NCBI GenBank assembly: GCA_025594325.1
Contig: JANHCV010000004.1
Coordinates: forward strand, 1,488,001-1,552,000
Direction of reading: 5' to 3'
Source: Blastocladiella emersonii ATCC 22665
Lineage: Eukaryota > Blastocladiomycota > Blastocladiomycetes > Blastocladiales > Blastocladiaceae
Length of the DNA stretch: 64,000 nt
The translations under genes and the position numbers were made by a program. The notes under the pieces were generated by a model. That model searched no databases. It was not told the DNA's origin and saw only the letters and a program-made list of their open reading frames with translations. This document shows positions 51,296 through 60,110 of the stretch, piece after piece (positions within the stretch are counted from its first letter, which is position 1; every line of letters starts with the position of its first letter).

Positions 51296-53036
51296 TCAAC
51301 GGCGACGACGGCCACCGCCGCGGCCACCACGCCCGCCGCGCTGGGCCTTGGCCTTGGCCTTCCCACGGCGCGGCGCCTTCTTGCCCTTGGACTTCTTGGC
51401 CTTCTTGCCCTTGCCTGCCTTGCCCTTGCCCGAGGCCTGGGCACGCGACGCGCGGTCGCGCTCGACGGCGGCGCGGGCGATCGCCTCCTGCTTGCGGGCC
51501 GTGGTGCACTCGTTGGCGGCCTTCTTGACCTGGCCGACCTCGGCGGCGAGCTCCTTGACGCGTGCGTCGAGAGCGGCAGCACGGAGCTCGGCGCGCTCGG
51601 CGCGGGCGACGGCGTTGGTGTAGTCGCGCGCCTGTGCGGGGTTCGGGACCGAGAGCGGGGCACGCTTGGACCGGAGCGCGAGCTGGTACGAGCGGACGCG
51701 GGAGCGGATCTCGGTGACGCGGGCGCGGCGCTCCGACTGGCGCGCGCCGGCGCCGGCGCGCTGGGCGCGGGCCGTCTGGATCGCGGCCTCGAGGTTGAGG
51801 CGGCCCTCCTCGTCGAGCGACGCGTCGGCCGTCTGGTACTGCAGCTGGCGCACGCGCAGGTCGAGGCGGTTGAGCACCTTACGGAACTGGGTCTCGGCGC
51901 GATCGTTGCGCTCGTCGACGGCCGCGAAGATGCGGTCGAGGCGGTCGGTGCCGCGGCGCAGGACGCGCAGGCGGCGCCGGTTGAGCCGGCGCACCGCGCG
52001 GTTGTGGCGGATCAGCGTGCGGTCGATGGCGGCCAGGTCGCGCCAGAACTCGGCGCGCAGCTCGCGCGCCTTGGCGTCGGCCAGCTTGAGGAACGCGCGC
52101 AGCGTCACGTTGGCGGGCGCCTTGATGATGTCGACCGCGTCGTCGTCCTCGTCGTCGTCGTCGGCGCCCAGCAGACCGCTGTAATTGCCCGCGCGCAGAC
52201 GCGCCACGACCGTGTTGAGCTTGGACAGCTGCCCCGTGTGCACCTCGAGGAGCCGCTCGAGCCGCGTCACGCGCGACTGCGCCGTGACCACAGCGACGGG
52301 CTTGGCCGCAGCACCCGACGACGCGGTCTTACCCGTCGACGTCGTCGTCGTCGTCGAGAGCGTGGTCGCCGACTTGGACTGCTTGGTGCGGCGGCGCACC
52401 ATCAGCAGCTGCATGCGGCCGCGGCGCAGGCGTTTGCGCTCTTCGGTGATCTGCTTGACGAGCCGCTGGCGCAGGGTCATGAGCGTGCGCAGCTTCTGCG
52501 AGACGCGGTTGCGCAGGCGCTGCTTGGTCGACTTGCCGACCGACTTGGCCTTGGTCACGGGCTTCTTGGACGCGCCGCGGCGCTCGCGCAGCGACGACGC
52601 CTTGGCCTTGGCCTTGGCCTTGACGGCCTTGCTCGGCTTCTTGGCCGGCTTGGTGCGCCGGCGCTTCGACAGCGGGAGGCGGCCTACAAGCGAGTACGCG
52701 GGGTGAACACCTCCTTGTCGCGGTTGGTCGGGTCGAGCGTGAGAGCGTACCGCCGCGGAGCATGTTCTCGGGCGCCGTCGACGAGTCCATCAGGTCATCT
52801 ACAGATACAGACACGCTCGTTCGCGTCAATCTCGAAGGATCGACACGACTCACGCGTGCACGCAGCGTACCGTCGGGAAAGTTGACGACAGGGATCTCGA
52901 GGTCGGACCCGGACCACGAGCCGCGGAGCGAGATCTGCGCGGCATCTACGCCCGTCGAGAGGGGCGCAACGTGCAGCAGCACGACGAGGACAGCCAGCGT
53001 GGCCAGCACGCCGCGGAGGGTCGCCGGGGGTCGCAT
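51296..53036 (-). CDS. Secreted Lys/Arg-rich coiled-coil protein 3
   Basis: Exons 53036-52751 and 52683-51296 (phase 1, GTACGC...GTAG) give 557 aa of unknown function. A signal peptide is present at about 1-33 (MRPPATLRGVLATLAVLVVLLHV...VDA). About 60 non-basic residues (SLRGSWSGSDLEIPVVNFPDG) follow. After the splice the protein is extremely basic: KRRRTKPAKKPSKAVKAK, then long helices rich in Arg, Leu and Gln (RLRNRVSQKLRTLMTLRQRL, RTLIRHNRAVRRLNRRRLRVL) with coiled-coil character, ending in KGKAGKGKKAKKSKGKKAP and a Gly/Arg tail. Same plan and same phase-1 first intron as the protein at 44964. A nuclear function would be guessed from the basic part, but the signal peptide argues for secretion. 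Confidence 0.72.
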
Positions 53037-53349
53037 CTTGGGTGGTGCTGACGGCAACCGTTCAGATCCGTCGTCGTCGAGGCGAGGAGCGCGGGCGGGA
53101 CGCGGTTGCAACGCAATGGGCGGCCCTCGGAACGAAGGGAGATGAGGGAACGGAACGCGTCCGCTCCGCGGGTGGGAAACACGCGCGCGTCAGAGGGGGA
53201 ACGCGTCACGCGCCGCCGCCGTGGGAGACACCGCGAGACACGCCCCACGTGGTGCGAACGCCGATCATTATCAACGCGACGAGATCGATTAAATGTAAAT
53301 CGTGTATCACGCAAAATTATGGAGACAAAACTGTTCAACACCGACTCGC
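53037..53349. other. Intergenic, no gene seen
   Basis: Promoter region of the gene at 51296 and 3' flank of the His/Asp-rich gene. Sequence near 53265-53335 is AT-richer and probably a 3' UTR. No element recognised. Confidence 0.4.
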
Positions 53350-53820
53350 TTACAGGAGCACCGCGGCGACGAGCACCGCCGCGCCCGAGACGACGCCAGC
53401 GGGCGCGAACGCGGCGCCCGCGGCACCCGACGACAGCTGCGGCGACGCCGTCGACCCGGCAGCCGCGGCCGCGCCCGTCTTGGTCGACGACGCCTTGGTC
53501 GTGCCGTGGTCGTGGCCGGAATGGTCGTGGCCGGCGTGATCGTGGCCCGCGGCGGCGGTGCCCGAGGGGGCGGGTGCCGAGGAGGACGTCGTGGAAGCCG
53601 ACGATGCGGCAGCAGAGACGGCGGTGCCGGTCGGAGCAGCGGCAGGCGACGCGGTGCCCGACTTGGTGGTGGTCGCCGAGGCGGGGCCGTGCGAGTGGCC
53701 GGCGTGATCATGGTCGTGGTCGTGGTCGTGATCGTGGTCATGGTCGTCACCGTCGGCGCGGACGAGGACAGCGAGGACCGCCAGGAGAACGAAGAACAGG
53801 GTGGCGAGGGAGGCGCGCAT
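53350..53820 (-). CDS. Secreted His/Asp-repeat protein, probably GPI-anchored
   Basis: A single exon encodes 156 aa. A signal peptide lies at 1-22 (MRASLATLFFVLLAVLAVLVRA). Mature residues start with seven to eight His-Asp dipeptides followed by HAGHSHG; a second cluster HDHAGHDHSGHDHG occurs near 92-105. Such repeats bind divalent metals (Zn, Ni, Cu). The linkers are Ser/Thr/Ala-rich and likely O-glycosylated. The C-terminus is a small-residue stretch followed by a hydrophobic tail (AGVVSGAAVLVAAVLL) ending at the stop, as in GPI-anchor signals. It would therefore be a surface metal-binding protein. Nearby genes at 54511, 55573, 56608 and 58584 have the same signal-plus-hydrophobic-tail plan. 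Confidence 0.8.
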   Translation of the reverse strand: MRASLATLFFVLLAVLAVLVRADGDDHDHDHDHDHDHDHAGHSHGPASATTTKSGTASPAAAPTGTAVSAAASSASTTSSSAPAPSGTAAAGHDHAGHDHSGHDHGTTKASSTKTGAAAAAGSTASPQLSSGAAGAAFAPAGVVSGAAVLVAAVLL

Positions 53821-54510
53821 CTTGGTTGACTTGAAGGAGGCGAGCGTCTAGCACAACTTGTTAGAGAGCTTGGTGTTGATCATCTCGTTGATGTCGGCGG
53901 GAGACCCGCCGATTTGTAGTCTCGGACAACTCTCATTCGATGGCTTCGGTGGTTGCATGCAGAATCGCGCGCAAGTTGCGTGTGCGCGAGAACAACGGGC
54001 GAGATCATGATTCCGATCAAAATCAGGCATCGCGCAGCGCCACAGTGCACGCAGCCTTGCACGCACGGCTTCGAGAACCTGTTCGCGACGGATTGCATGC
54101 TTCTCGGCTAAGCTCGAGCACTCGTCGGCGCTCTCTCTCGAACAAAATGGAGGGGTTGATGAAGAATCGCTCAACATCCTGTGCATGAACCTCGACAAGC
54201 TGGTGCTCGTCGACGATCCTGCCGCCGCTCCCTCTACGGTGTAGACGGGCTTCTCTATCCGCCAATGTGGGGGGTTTGTGCGGGTGTGCACTGATTGGTA
54301 CTTTGCACGCTCGCCTCCAAGGACTTGGTCCGCGGAGCCCCTCAAGGTGGTGGTCCCAACCAGGCTGCGCCTGTGCTGGGCCATCGAAGTCTGTCCCCGA
54401 ACCATTGTCCGGTAGGGATTATCGTAGGTTTTTATAGTCATAGTTGATTAATACGAAGAATCGCAATATACATTGATTACATATGGTCAACCCACTCGAC
54501 ACGAGACTCG
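53821..54510. other. Intergenic, AT-richer; no convincing gene
   Basis: About 690 bases with lower GC than surroundings. A minus-strand frame at 53848-54441 (197 codons) has an ATG but no recognised domain, signal or biased composition, so I do not call it. The 54420-54480 stretch is A/T-rich, consistent with the 3' UTR of the minus-strand gene at 54511. A highly diverged element cannot be excluded. Confidence 0.4.
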
Positions 54511-55005
54511 TTACATGGCCACCGAGTACATGAGCGCGATCGTGGCGCCCATGACGGCCATGAGCGGCGAGACCATGGCCGACGCCGGCGCGGACGAAAT
54601 GACGCGGGCCGCGCCCGTCGTCGAGCCGGTCCCCGTCGACGTCGAACCCGATCCCGATCCAGCGGGAGCTGGAGTCGACGCCGCGCTAGCGCCGCTGCGC
54701 GAGGTGGTCGGAGCGACAACGGCGCCGTTGGTCGCGGCCGCAGCGCGGCGCTGCGCGCGCCAGGTGCGGCAGTAGCGCTCGTCCTCGTCGTCGGAGGCGT
54801 CCTCGGGCTCGTTGTCGTCGCTGTCGTACTCCTTGCAGATGGGCGTGCGGCGCGGGGCGGCACCGGGCGCGCCGGGCGCCGGGGCCGGAGTGACTGCGGC
54901 GCCGGGAGCGGCCACGGCCGAGACGGTGGTCGGGCGCGCGGCCTGCGGGTGCGCCGTGGCGACGGCCAGGAAGAGGGCGGCGAGGAGGAGGGCGCTGGCG
55001 TGCAT
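54511..55005 (-). CDS. Small secreted acidic protein, probably GPI-anchored
   Basis: A single exon encodes 164 aa of unknown function. Signal peptide at 1-18 (MHASALLLAALFLAVATA). A Pro/Ala region (20-50) is followed by CKEYDSDDNEPEDASDDEDERYC, a strongly acidic loop bounded by the only two Cys (about 57-79), which could form one disulphide-closed acidic hairpin. Then come an Arg patch, a Ser/Thr/Gly-rich stretch and a hydrophobic tail (MVSPLMAVMGATIALMYSVAM) at the stop. The tail fits a GPI signal. A TATAAG element lies 60 bases upstream of the ATG. Confidence 0.72.
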   Translation of the reverse strand: MHASALLLAALFLAVATAHPQAARPTTVSAVAAPGAAVTPAPAPGAPGAAPRRTPICKEYDSDDNEPEDASDDEDERYCRTWRAQRRAAAATNGAVVAPTTSRSGASAASTPAPAGSGSGSTSTGTGSTTGAARVISSAPASAMVSPLMAVMGATIALMYSVAM

Positions 55006-55572
55006 GGTTGTTGGTTGAGGAGGAGGTTGCTTGGTTGCTTGGCTCGGGCAGGGACGTGGGCCTTCTTATACGCTCCGCGGATCCCTTCTCGCCCCCTTCG
55101 CGAGACTTCCTCGTCTCCCCCGCATCGACAAGTATAGCACTCAGACTCTTGGCGCGCGCAGCGTATTCCAGCCTTGGCATCAGCGTTGCGGTTCTCGTAG
55201 CCTTCTTCCCCGCTTCAAGGCGCGCGCGTCTCGTCCAAGTATAGCGCGCCGTGAGTCTTGGCACGCGCGCCGTGTGGTTCGTGTGGAGCAAACCTCGTCT
55301 CGGATCGGAGGCGCAGCAGCGATCTGAACCGCGCTGCGCGGCGGGGCGCGTCGGATCGCGGCTGTGACGTTCCAGGCGCTCGGCGCCACCACCGTCTGGA
55401 ACTGTTCCGCGCGTGCCCCTGAAACTCGGTTGGAAACGACCTGCCCTCGCTCCACTTCTCCTCCGCCAGCCACGAACCGTTGGCCGCTTCGCTGGCTTGC
55501 CGTCTCATCACACACGCGACACGGATACGAGTATTCCTGTACGAAACTATATTAAACAAAACTCTTCCAGCT
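55006..55572. other. Intergenic apart from the TATA-like box, no gene seen
   Basis: Promoter of the acidic protein and 3' flank of the collagen-like protein. Sequence at about 55540-55565 is AT-rich (a probable polyadenylation region on the minus strand). Short open frames on both strands have no support. Confidence 0.4.
55065..55070 (-). promoter_or_regulatory. TATA-like box of the acidic secreted protein
   Basis: On the minus strand the sequence reads GCG-TATAAG-AAGG, 60 bases before the ATG at 55005. Position and sequence match the TATA boxes of the genes at 55573 and 56608. Confidence 0.55.
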
Positions 55573-56208
55573 TTACATGGCGGCAACGACCGCGAGGACG
55601 ACCGCGACAGCCGCCGCAGACCCGGATGCAGCGTGCGACGACGCGGCCGAGCCCATCATCGGGGTCCCCGTCGCCGAAGATCCCGCGGCGCCGCTGGCGG
55701 CCGTGGTGCCGGTCGGGCGCGGCATCATCATGGTCGCCGAGGTCGAAGAGGAGGCCGAAGCGCCAGCGGCCGGCGTGGCCGCGGGCGTCGCGGCGGCCGG
55801 GAGCGACGCGCTCATGGTCGTGCCGTTGACGACGACGACGCCCGAGCCGGACACGGGGACGTTGCCGGGGAGCGCGGTCGGGACGGCGCCGGGCATGCTG
55901 GGCATGCCGGGCATGCCGGGCATCCCAGGGGCGCCCGGGGCACCGATCACGCCGCCGGGAGCGCCGTTCGCCGAGCCCGGGACACCGACACCGACACCGA
56001 CGCCGGGAGCACCAGGAGCGCCGGGCGCGCCGGGCGCACCGCCGTTGTTGGAACCGGTCCCAGGAGCGCCGGGAGCGCCGGGCGCGCCAGCACCCGTGCC
56101 AGGAGCACCAGGGGCACCGCCGTTGCCACCGGGCGCGGGGACCTGGGCCTGGGCCGAGGCGGCGAGGATCGCGATGATGGCGAGGAAGTAGAGCTTGGTG
56201 GTGAACAT
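55573..56208 (-). CDS. Secreted collagen-like Gly-Ala-Pro repeat protein, probably GPI-anchored
   Basis: A single exon encodes 211 aa. Signal peptide at 1-21 (MFTTKLYFLAIIAILAASAQA). Residues ~25-115 are collagen-like with Gly nearly every third position (GAPGAPGAPG, GMPGMPGMPSMPG) interrupted by short GVGVGVGV and GSNNGG breaks. A Val/Ser/Thr/Ala-rich part follows, then a small-residue and hydrophobic tail (SGSAAAVAVVLAVVAAM) suiting a GPI signal. Collagen-like Gly-X-Y repeats on fungal surface proteins can trimerise or form fibrils; that function is inference. A TATAAA box lies 70 bases upstream of the ATG. Confidence 0.78.
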   Translation of the reverse strand: MFTTKLYFLAIIAILAASAQAQVPAPGGNGGAPGAPGTGAGAPGAPGAPGTGSNNGGAPGAPGAPGAPGVGVGVGVPGSANGAPGGVIGAPGAPGMPGMPGMPSMPGAVPTALPGNVPVSGSGVVVVNGTTMSASLPAAATPAATPAAGASASSSTSATMMMPRPTGTTAASGAAGSSATGTPMMGSAASSHAASGSAAAVAVVLAVVAAM

Positions 56209-56607
56209 GATGTTGATTTCGTAGCGAGCTTGAAGGCGATCGTGTACCAGCTCGAGGAAGAGCGGGCCCGCCTCGACTTTATACCGCGGCAGACGAGCCC
56301 TGCAGAGTCGTCGTCGCGCTGCGAGTCGACGACGATTCGAGCCTGGGTCCACTCGGGCGTGAGGACGGGAATAGATGCGGCGCGACGCGTCAGGACGCCC
56401 GCTGCCGAAAAGCCGAAGCACCAGCGGTCAGACTGATTTAGACACTCATTTGTGGTGTACACGAGAGGACCGACACGTTATGTTATGCGGAATCATGGCC
56501 GCGGGCTGATCGCGTCGCGTCAGGTTGAGTAAGGATACACCAGATATATGTAACGATCCACGAGAACAAAGGCAACCACACCGACGACAAGCCAAGAGGG
56601 AGGCACT
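56209..56607. other. Intergenic apart from the TATA box, no gene seen
   Basis: Promoter of the collagen-like gene and 3' flank of the Cys-rich protein. Sequence around 56520-56560 is AT-richer. No RNA gene or repeat recognised. Confidence 0.4.
56278..56283 (-). promoter_or_regulatory. TATA box of the collagen-like gene
   Basis: The minus strand reads GCGG-TATAAA-GTCG, 70 bases before the ATG at 56208. This is one of three similarly placed TATA boxes in adjacent secreted-protein genes. Confidence 0.65.
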
Positions 56608-57642
56608 TTACATGCCCAGGAACGCAGCCGCGAGGACAACGGCGGCGGTGCCGACGGCCTGCACGGCGAGCGGCGCCGAGAGGGTGCCAGCAGCCGACTT
56701 GCCCGCAGCGGCAGCGGTGCCCGTAGCGCCGGCCGAGGCCGAGGTCTTGGTGGCCGACGACGACGAGCCCGAGGTAGTGGCCGAGGCGCCGCCGGCGCCC
56801 ATGACGGCCGACGCGTTGAACTTGACGTTGGCGGCGGCCATGGCCTCGCCCATGCAGTACTTGGGGAACGCGGTGGCGGCGTTGGGGACCGTCGAGCACA
56901 TGGTGCGCCAGAGGGCACAGTCCTTCATCTTGGGCATGGACGAGCACATGGTGCCGTACACGTCGAACGCCTCGCAGGTGCCGGCGAGCTTGGTCCAGTC
57001 GGTCTCGGTCGCGGCGGGGACGCCGGACGCGGGCTTGGCGCACTTCTCGCACCCGGCCATGGTCTCGCCCATCTTGGCGTGCGCGTCGCACATGCCGAAG
57101 ATGCCGGCCTGGAAAGCGGCCGACGGCGCGAACATGGGCCACCCGAGCCCGTCGCACTTGGTCCCCGTGCACACGGTCGCGTACTCGGCGCACAGCTCCT
57201 TGGCGCCCTTGGACGTCGTGTCCTTGTCGACGGTGCAGATGGCGCGCGCGAGCGAGATCGTGCCGCACACGGCCGACGGCGCGTTCTTGTTGGCCTGGCA
57301 CGTCGCCCACAGCGCGCAGGGAGCCGACGCCTTGGGCGCCGTCTGGCAGTACGCCGTCAGCTTGTCCGAGGCGACGAGCTTGGCCTCGGCGCGGTCGGGC
57401 ATCGGCGGGTCGGAGGTGTTGGTCGGCGCGGCGGCCGCGGCACCGGTTGAGGACATGCCGCCCATGCCCATGCCGTGGCCCGAGTGATCCATGCCGCCAG
57501 CGGCAGGAGTCGACGAGGCCGTGGGAACAGCGGCAGCGGGCGACCCCGAGGCCATGGGCATGCCGCCGTGGCCCTCGTGCTGGGCGTTGACGAGCGCGGC
57601 GACGAGGACGAGGAGGAGGAGGGCACGCTGCACGGCGGACAT
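56608..57642 (-). CDS. Secreted Cys-rich protein with His/Met copper-type motifs, probably GPI-anchored
   Basis: A single exon encodes 344 aa. Signal peptide at 1-20 (MSAVQRALLLLVLVAALVNA). The mature N-terminus has HEGHGGMPM and, after a Ser/Ala/Pro spacer, MDHSGHGMGMGGM, His/Met clusters like those on the outside of Ctr copper transporters. No three-helix Ctr transporter core follows. Instead there is a domain of about 200 residues with about 18 Cys in regular pairs (YCQTAPKASAPCALWATC, LCAEYATVCTGTKC, CEKCAKP, MCSSMPKMKDCALWRTMC), probably disulphide-bonded. The end is Ser/Thr-rich with a hydrophobic tail (AVGTAAVVLAAAFLGM). Extracellular copper binding is inferred from the motifs. A TATAAA box lies about 70 bases upstream. 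Confidence 0.78.
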   Translation of the reverse strand: MSAVQRALLLLVLVAALVNAQHEGHGGMPMASGSPAAAVPTASSTPAAGGMDHSGHGMGMGGMSSTGAAAAAPTNTSDPPMPDRAEAKLVASDKLTAYCQTAPKASAPCALWATCQANKNAPSAVCGTISLARAICTVDKDTTSKGAKELCAEYATVCTGTKCDGLGWPMFAPSAAFQAGIFGMCDAHAKMGETMAGCEKCAKPASGVPAATETDWTKLAGTCEAFDVYGTMCSSMPKMKDCALWRTMCSTVPNAATAFPKYCMGEAMAAANVKFNASAVMGAGGASATTSGSSSSATKTSASAGATGTAAAAGKSAAGTLSAPLAVQAVGTAAVVLAAAFLGM

Positions 57643-58583
57643 GGTGGATGATACGAACACGGAGGAGGTCGCGGTCGGGGGGAGAAGGGAGGATGAGCGA
57701 CGGCACACGTTTTATAGGCGGCCGAGCCAAAGTAGCAATAGCGAGTGGTCTTTGTTCTCGGAGGACGACGCGTTTGCACGGTGAGGCGTTGTTTGGGCGG
57801 TTCAAGATGGCGGAAGTTCTCCAGAAGCCACGAGGCGCATCGATTTACGACGTGACGAAGCCGCCACTGTCATCAAGTCCGGCGTGAGTAGGCGGGCGCG
57901 GGAATCGATAAGCCGCATCGTCATGCCGGTTTAGCCCGAGGCTGGCGATAGGTCTGCCGAGGCGCACGCCCATGGGAAGAAGGCGTCGAGTGCAGGCTCA
58001 CGGGCCCGCGCAGCAGTCGACGCGACGGACGCGGGCGAACGAGGAGCACGCCGAGATGCCGAGGGAAGGGCGCGGCAGGATCGGTGGTCGTAGGCGGTGT
58101 GGTTGTGGTGGTCGGCGCGCATGCGTCTAGCACACTCCGGGGGATGATGATACAGCTGCATAGGAAGTCGGACGACAATGTAGAGAGAGTGCGCTCGACG
58201 GCGAGCAAGTCTTGTCTTTTGTGATCGGAGCGTGAGCGACGAGCTGGGCGCTGAGGGATTTTTCAGAAATCGCTCAGTTCAGCCCATCACGTGTCGAAAT
58301 GGGCCCCATTGCAATTTCTGCGCGCCCATCGCGATTGGTCGGATGCCTGCGGTATGCGGTTCCGCCTTCTTTTTTTGGCACCGGCCTTCGGCAACGCGCC
58401 GCGGTGCGGCACCCCTGGCAGGGCCTAGAGCAGAGCCCTTCAAAAGCGCCGGTCCCCCTCGCGTACCTCCTACGCTCTTCAAGAAGATCCTTCCAGCCTC
58501 GGCGTATGTAGCTTCATGACCGCGTCCGTGTTCGCGGCCCTGGTCGCTCACCCCTCCGCCTTCGCCTCGTAGCCTCTCCCAGC
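57643..58583. other. Divergent intergenic region apart from the TATA box, no gene seen
   Basis: About 940 bases separating the Cys-rich protein (minus) from the SOD-like protein (plus). The only clear element is the TATA box at 57711. Short open frames on both strands are not supported. A short T run occurs near 58369. The length leaves room for shared regulation of the two metal-related genes. Confidence 0.45.
57711..57716 (-). promoter_or_regulatory. TATA box of the Cys-rich secreted protein
   Basis: The minus strand reads CGCC-TATAAA-ACGTG, about 70 bases before the ATG at 57642, the same spacing as the TATA box at 56278. Confidence 0.65.
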
Positions 58584-60110
58584 ATGGCCTACTCGCGCAT
58601 CCTCTCCACCGTGCTGGTGGTGGCCTACCTGGCCACGGCCGTGCAGGCCGCCCCCGCTGCCGCCAACACCGACAACGTGTACGGCGCGACCATTGCCGTC
58701 GACGGCGGTCTGCTCGTCGCCCTGTTCAACCAGCGCGCCGCGACGGGCCTCCCCGCCAACATGTTCGACGTGCTCGGCGGCGGCGCCAAGCCCGAGTCCG
58801 TGACCGAGGCGCTCATCACGTCGTACGGTATCCCCGCCGGCCTCGTACGTTTCTTTGTTGATGCTGTCAACGAGTGGCGCTTGTCCTCCCGCCATGTCGC
58901 GCTCTGCACCGCACTCGAGCACGGAAGAGGGGGGCCGCTCCCGCACCGCCATCAGATGAAGCATTAACGCTGACGGGCTCTATCGATTCCCGCCCGGATT
59001 TAGAACCTGACGTACTCGATCAAGTCCAAGGCGGTCGAGGGCAACGACTGCAAGACGGGCGGCAACGTGTGGGACAAGGCGAGCCGCGCGTCGGCGACGC
59101 CCAAGGACAAGGACTGGGCGTCGTACCTGACGGGCGACCTCGCGGGCAAGTACGGCGCGCTGTCGGCGGCCAACAACCTCAAGAAGCTGCGCGTGATTGA
59201 CCCGACGTACCAGGTGTCGGACCTCAAGGGCCTGTCCCTGCACGTGTCGGACGCGACGGGCGCCTTCACGGCGTGCAGCAACCTCGTATCCATGTCCGTC
59301 GGCGACGTGTCGGCGGCGGCGGCGTCGATGCCCGTCACGGTGGTGATCCCCAACACCAAGGGCGCCGGCGAGCTGATGCTGCAGTTCATGGAGATCCCGA
59401 CGGATGGCGCGCCCGACGCCGTGTTCGCGCCGGTGGGCAACCCGACGCCGCGGCCGGCCAAGGTGGTGCGGACCACGGTCACGGCCATCAACTTCCCCAG
59501 CAACGCCACGTACAAGTACCACATCCACGAGTCGGCCATCACGGGCACCAACTGCTCGACGGCGCTCGACCACTGGGACCCGCTCAAGGCCAACCCGCGT
59601 ACGCGCGGCGGCGTGACGACCGACTACAAGCCGACGCCCGGCAACTGGTCGACGTACGAGCTCGGCGACCTGTCGGGCAAGTACGGCTCGATCGGCAACG
59701 GCACCATCACGGCGCCCGCGGCCAACCTCCTGTCCAAGCAGCAGCAGCAGACGTCCATTAACGGCGTCCAGGTCAGCGTGTCGACGTTCGTGGTCGCGGA
59801 CCCGGCCCTCACCAAGCTGGCCGACTTTATCAACCTGTCGGTGGTCCTCCACGACAGCACCTCGGCGCGCGTCGGGTGCTCCAACATTTACGCGCCGTCG
59901 GCCGTGTCGAGCCTCCCCGCCGTCGCGGCCTCCGGCAGCGTGCCCAACGTCAACGTCGCCGACGCGCTGGTCGGCGCCGGCCCGAACGGCAGCAACTCGG
60001 GCACCAGCGCGCCCGCGGGCGCCTCGAGCGCCGCCGCGCCGTCGCTCTCGGCGTCGTCGGTCGCGGTGGCCGTGGTGGCCGCCCTCGCCATGGCCGCGGC
60101 TGGCTTCTAA
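58584..60110 (+). CDS. Secreted tandem Cu-only superoxide dismutase-like protein, probably GPI-anchored
   Basis: Exons 58584-58844 and 59004-60110 (phase 0, GTACGT...TTAG) give 455 aa. Signal peptide at 1-22 (MAYSRILSTVLVVAYLATAVQA). Two SOD-like domains are seen. Domain 2 (about 195-385) has YHIHES (~258-263, both Cu-ligand His), NCSTALDHWDP (third Cu His and disulphide Cys), ELGDLSGKYG (the bridging Asp but no Zn His before it) and VVLHDST (fourth Cu His), then GCSNI (second disulphide Cys). The two Zn-site His of ordinary CuZn-SODs are missing, as in fungal Cu-only SOD5. Domain 1 (about 25-190) keeps TGDLAGKYG, LSLHVSD and ACSNL but has lost HxH and is probably inactive. The Ser/Ala-rich end and hydrophobic tail fit a GPI anchor. 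It should remove superoxide at the cell surface. Confidence 0.82.

Noticed and set aside
51296-53036. Reading the basic protein as a histone H1-like nuclear protein
   Set aside because: The Lys-rich tail invites this, but the first exon encodes a signal peptide and the splice closes in frame. Its neighbours show the same plan. Kept as a secreted protein with moderate confidence.
53848-54441. 197-codon minus-strand frame in an AT-richer gap
   Set aside because: It has an ATG but no signal peptide, domain, compositional bias or relative in the window. I considered a decayed mobile element and found no terminal repeats or transposase motif.
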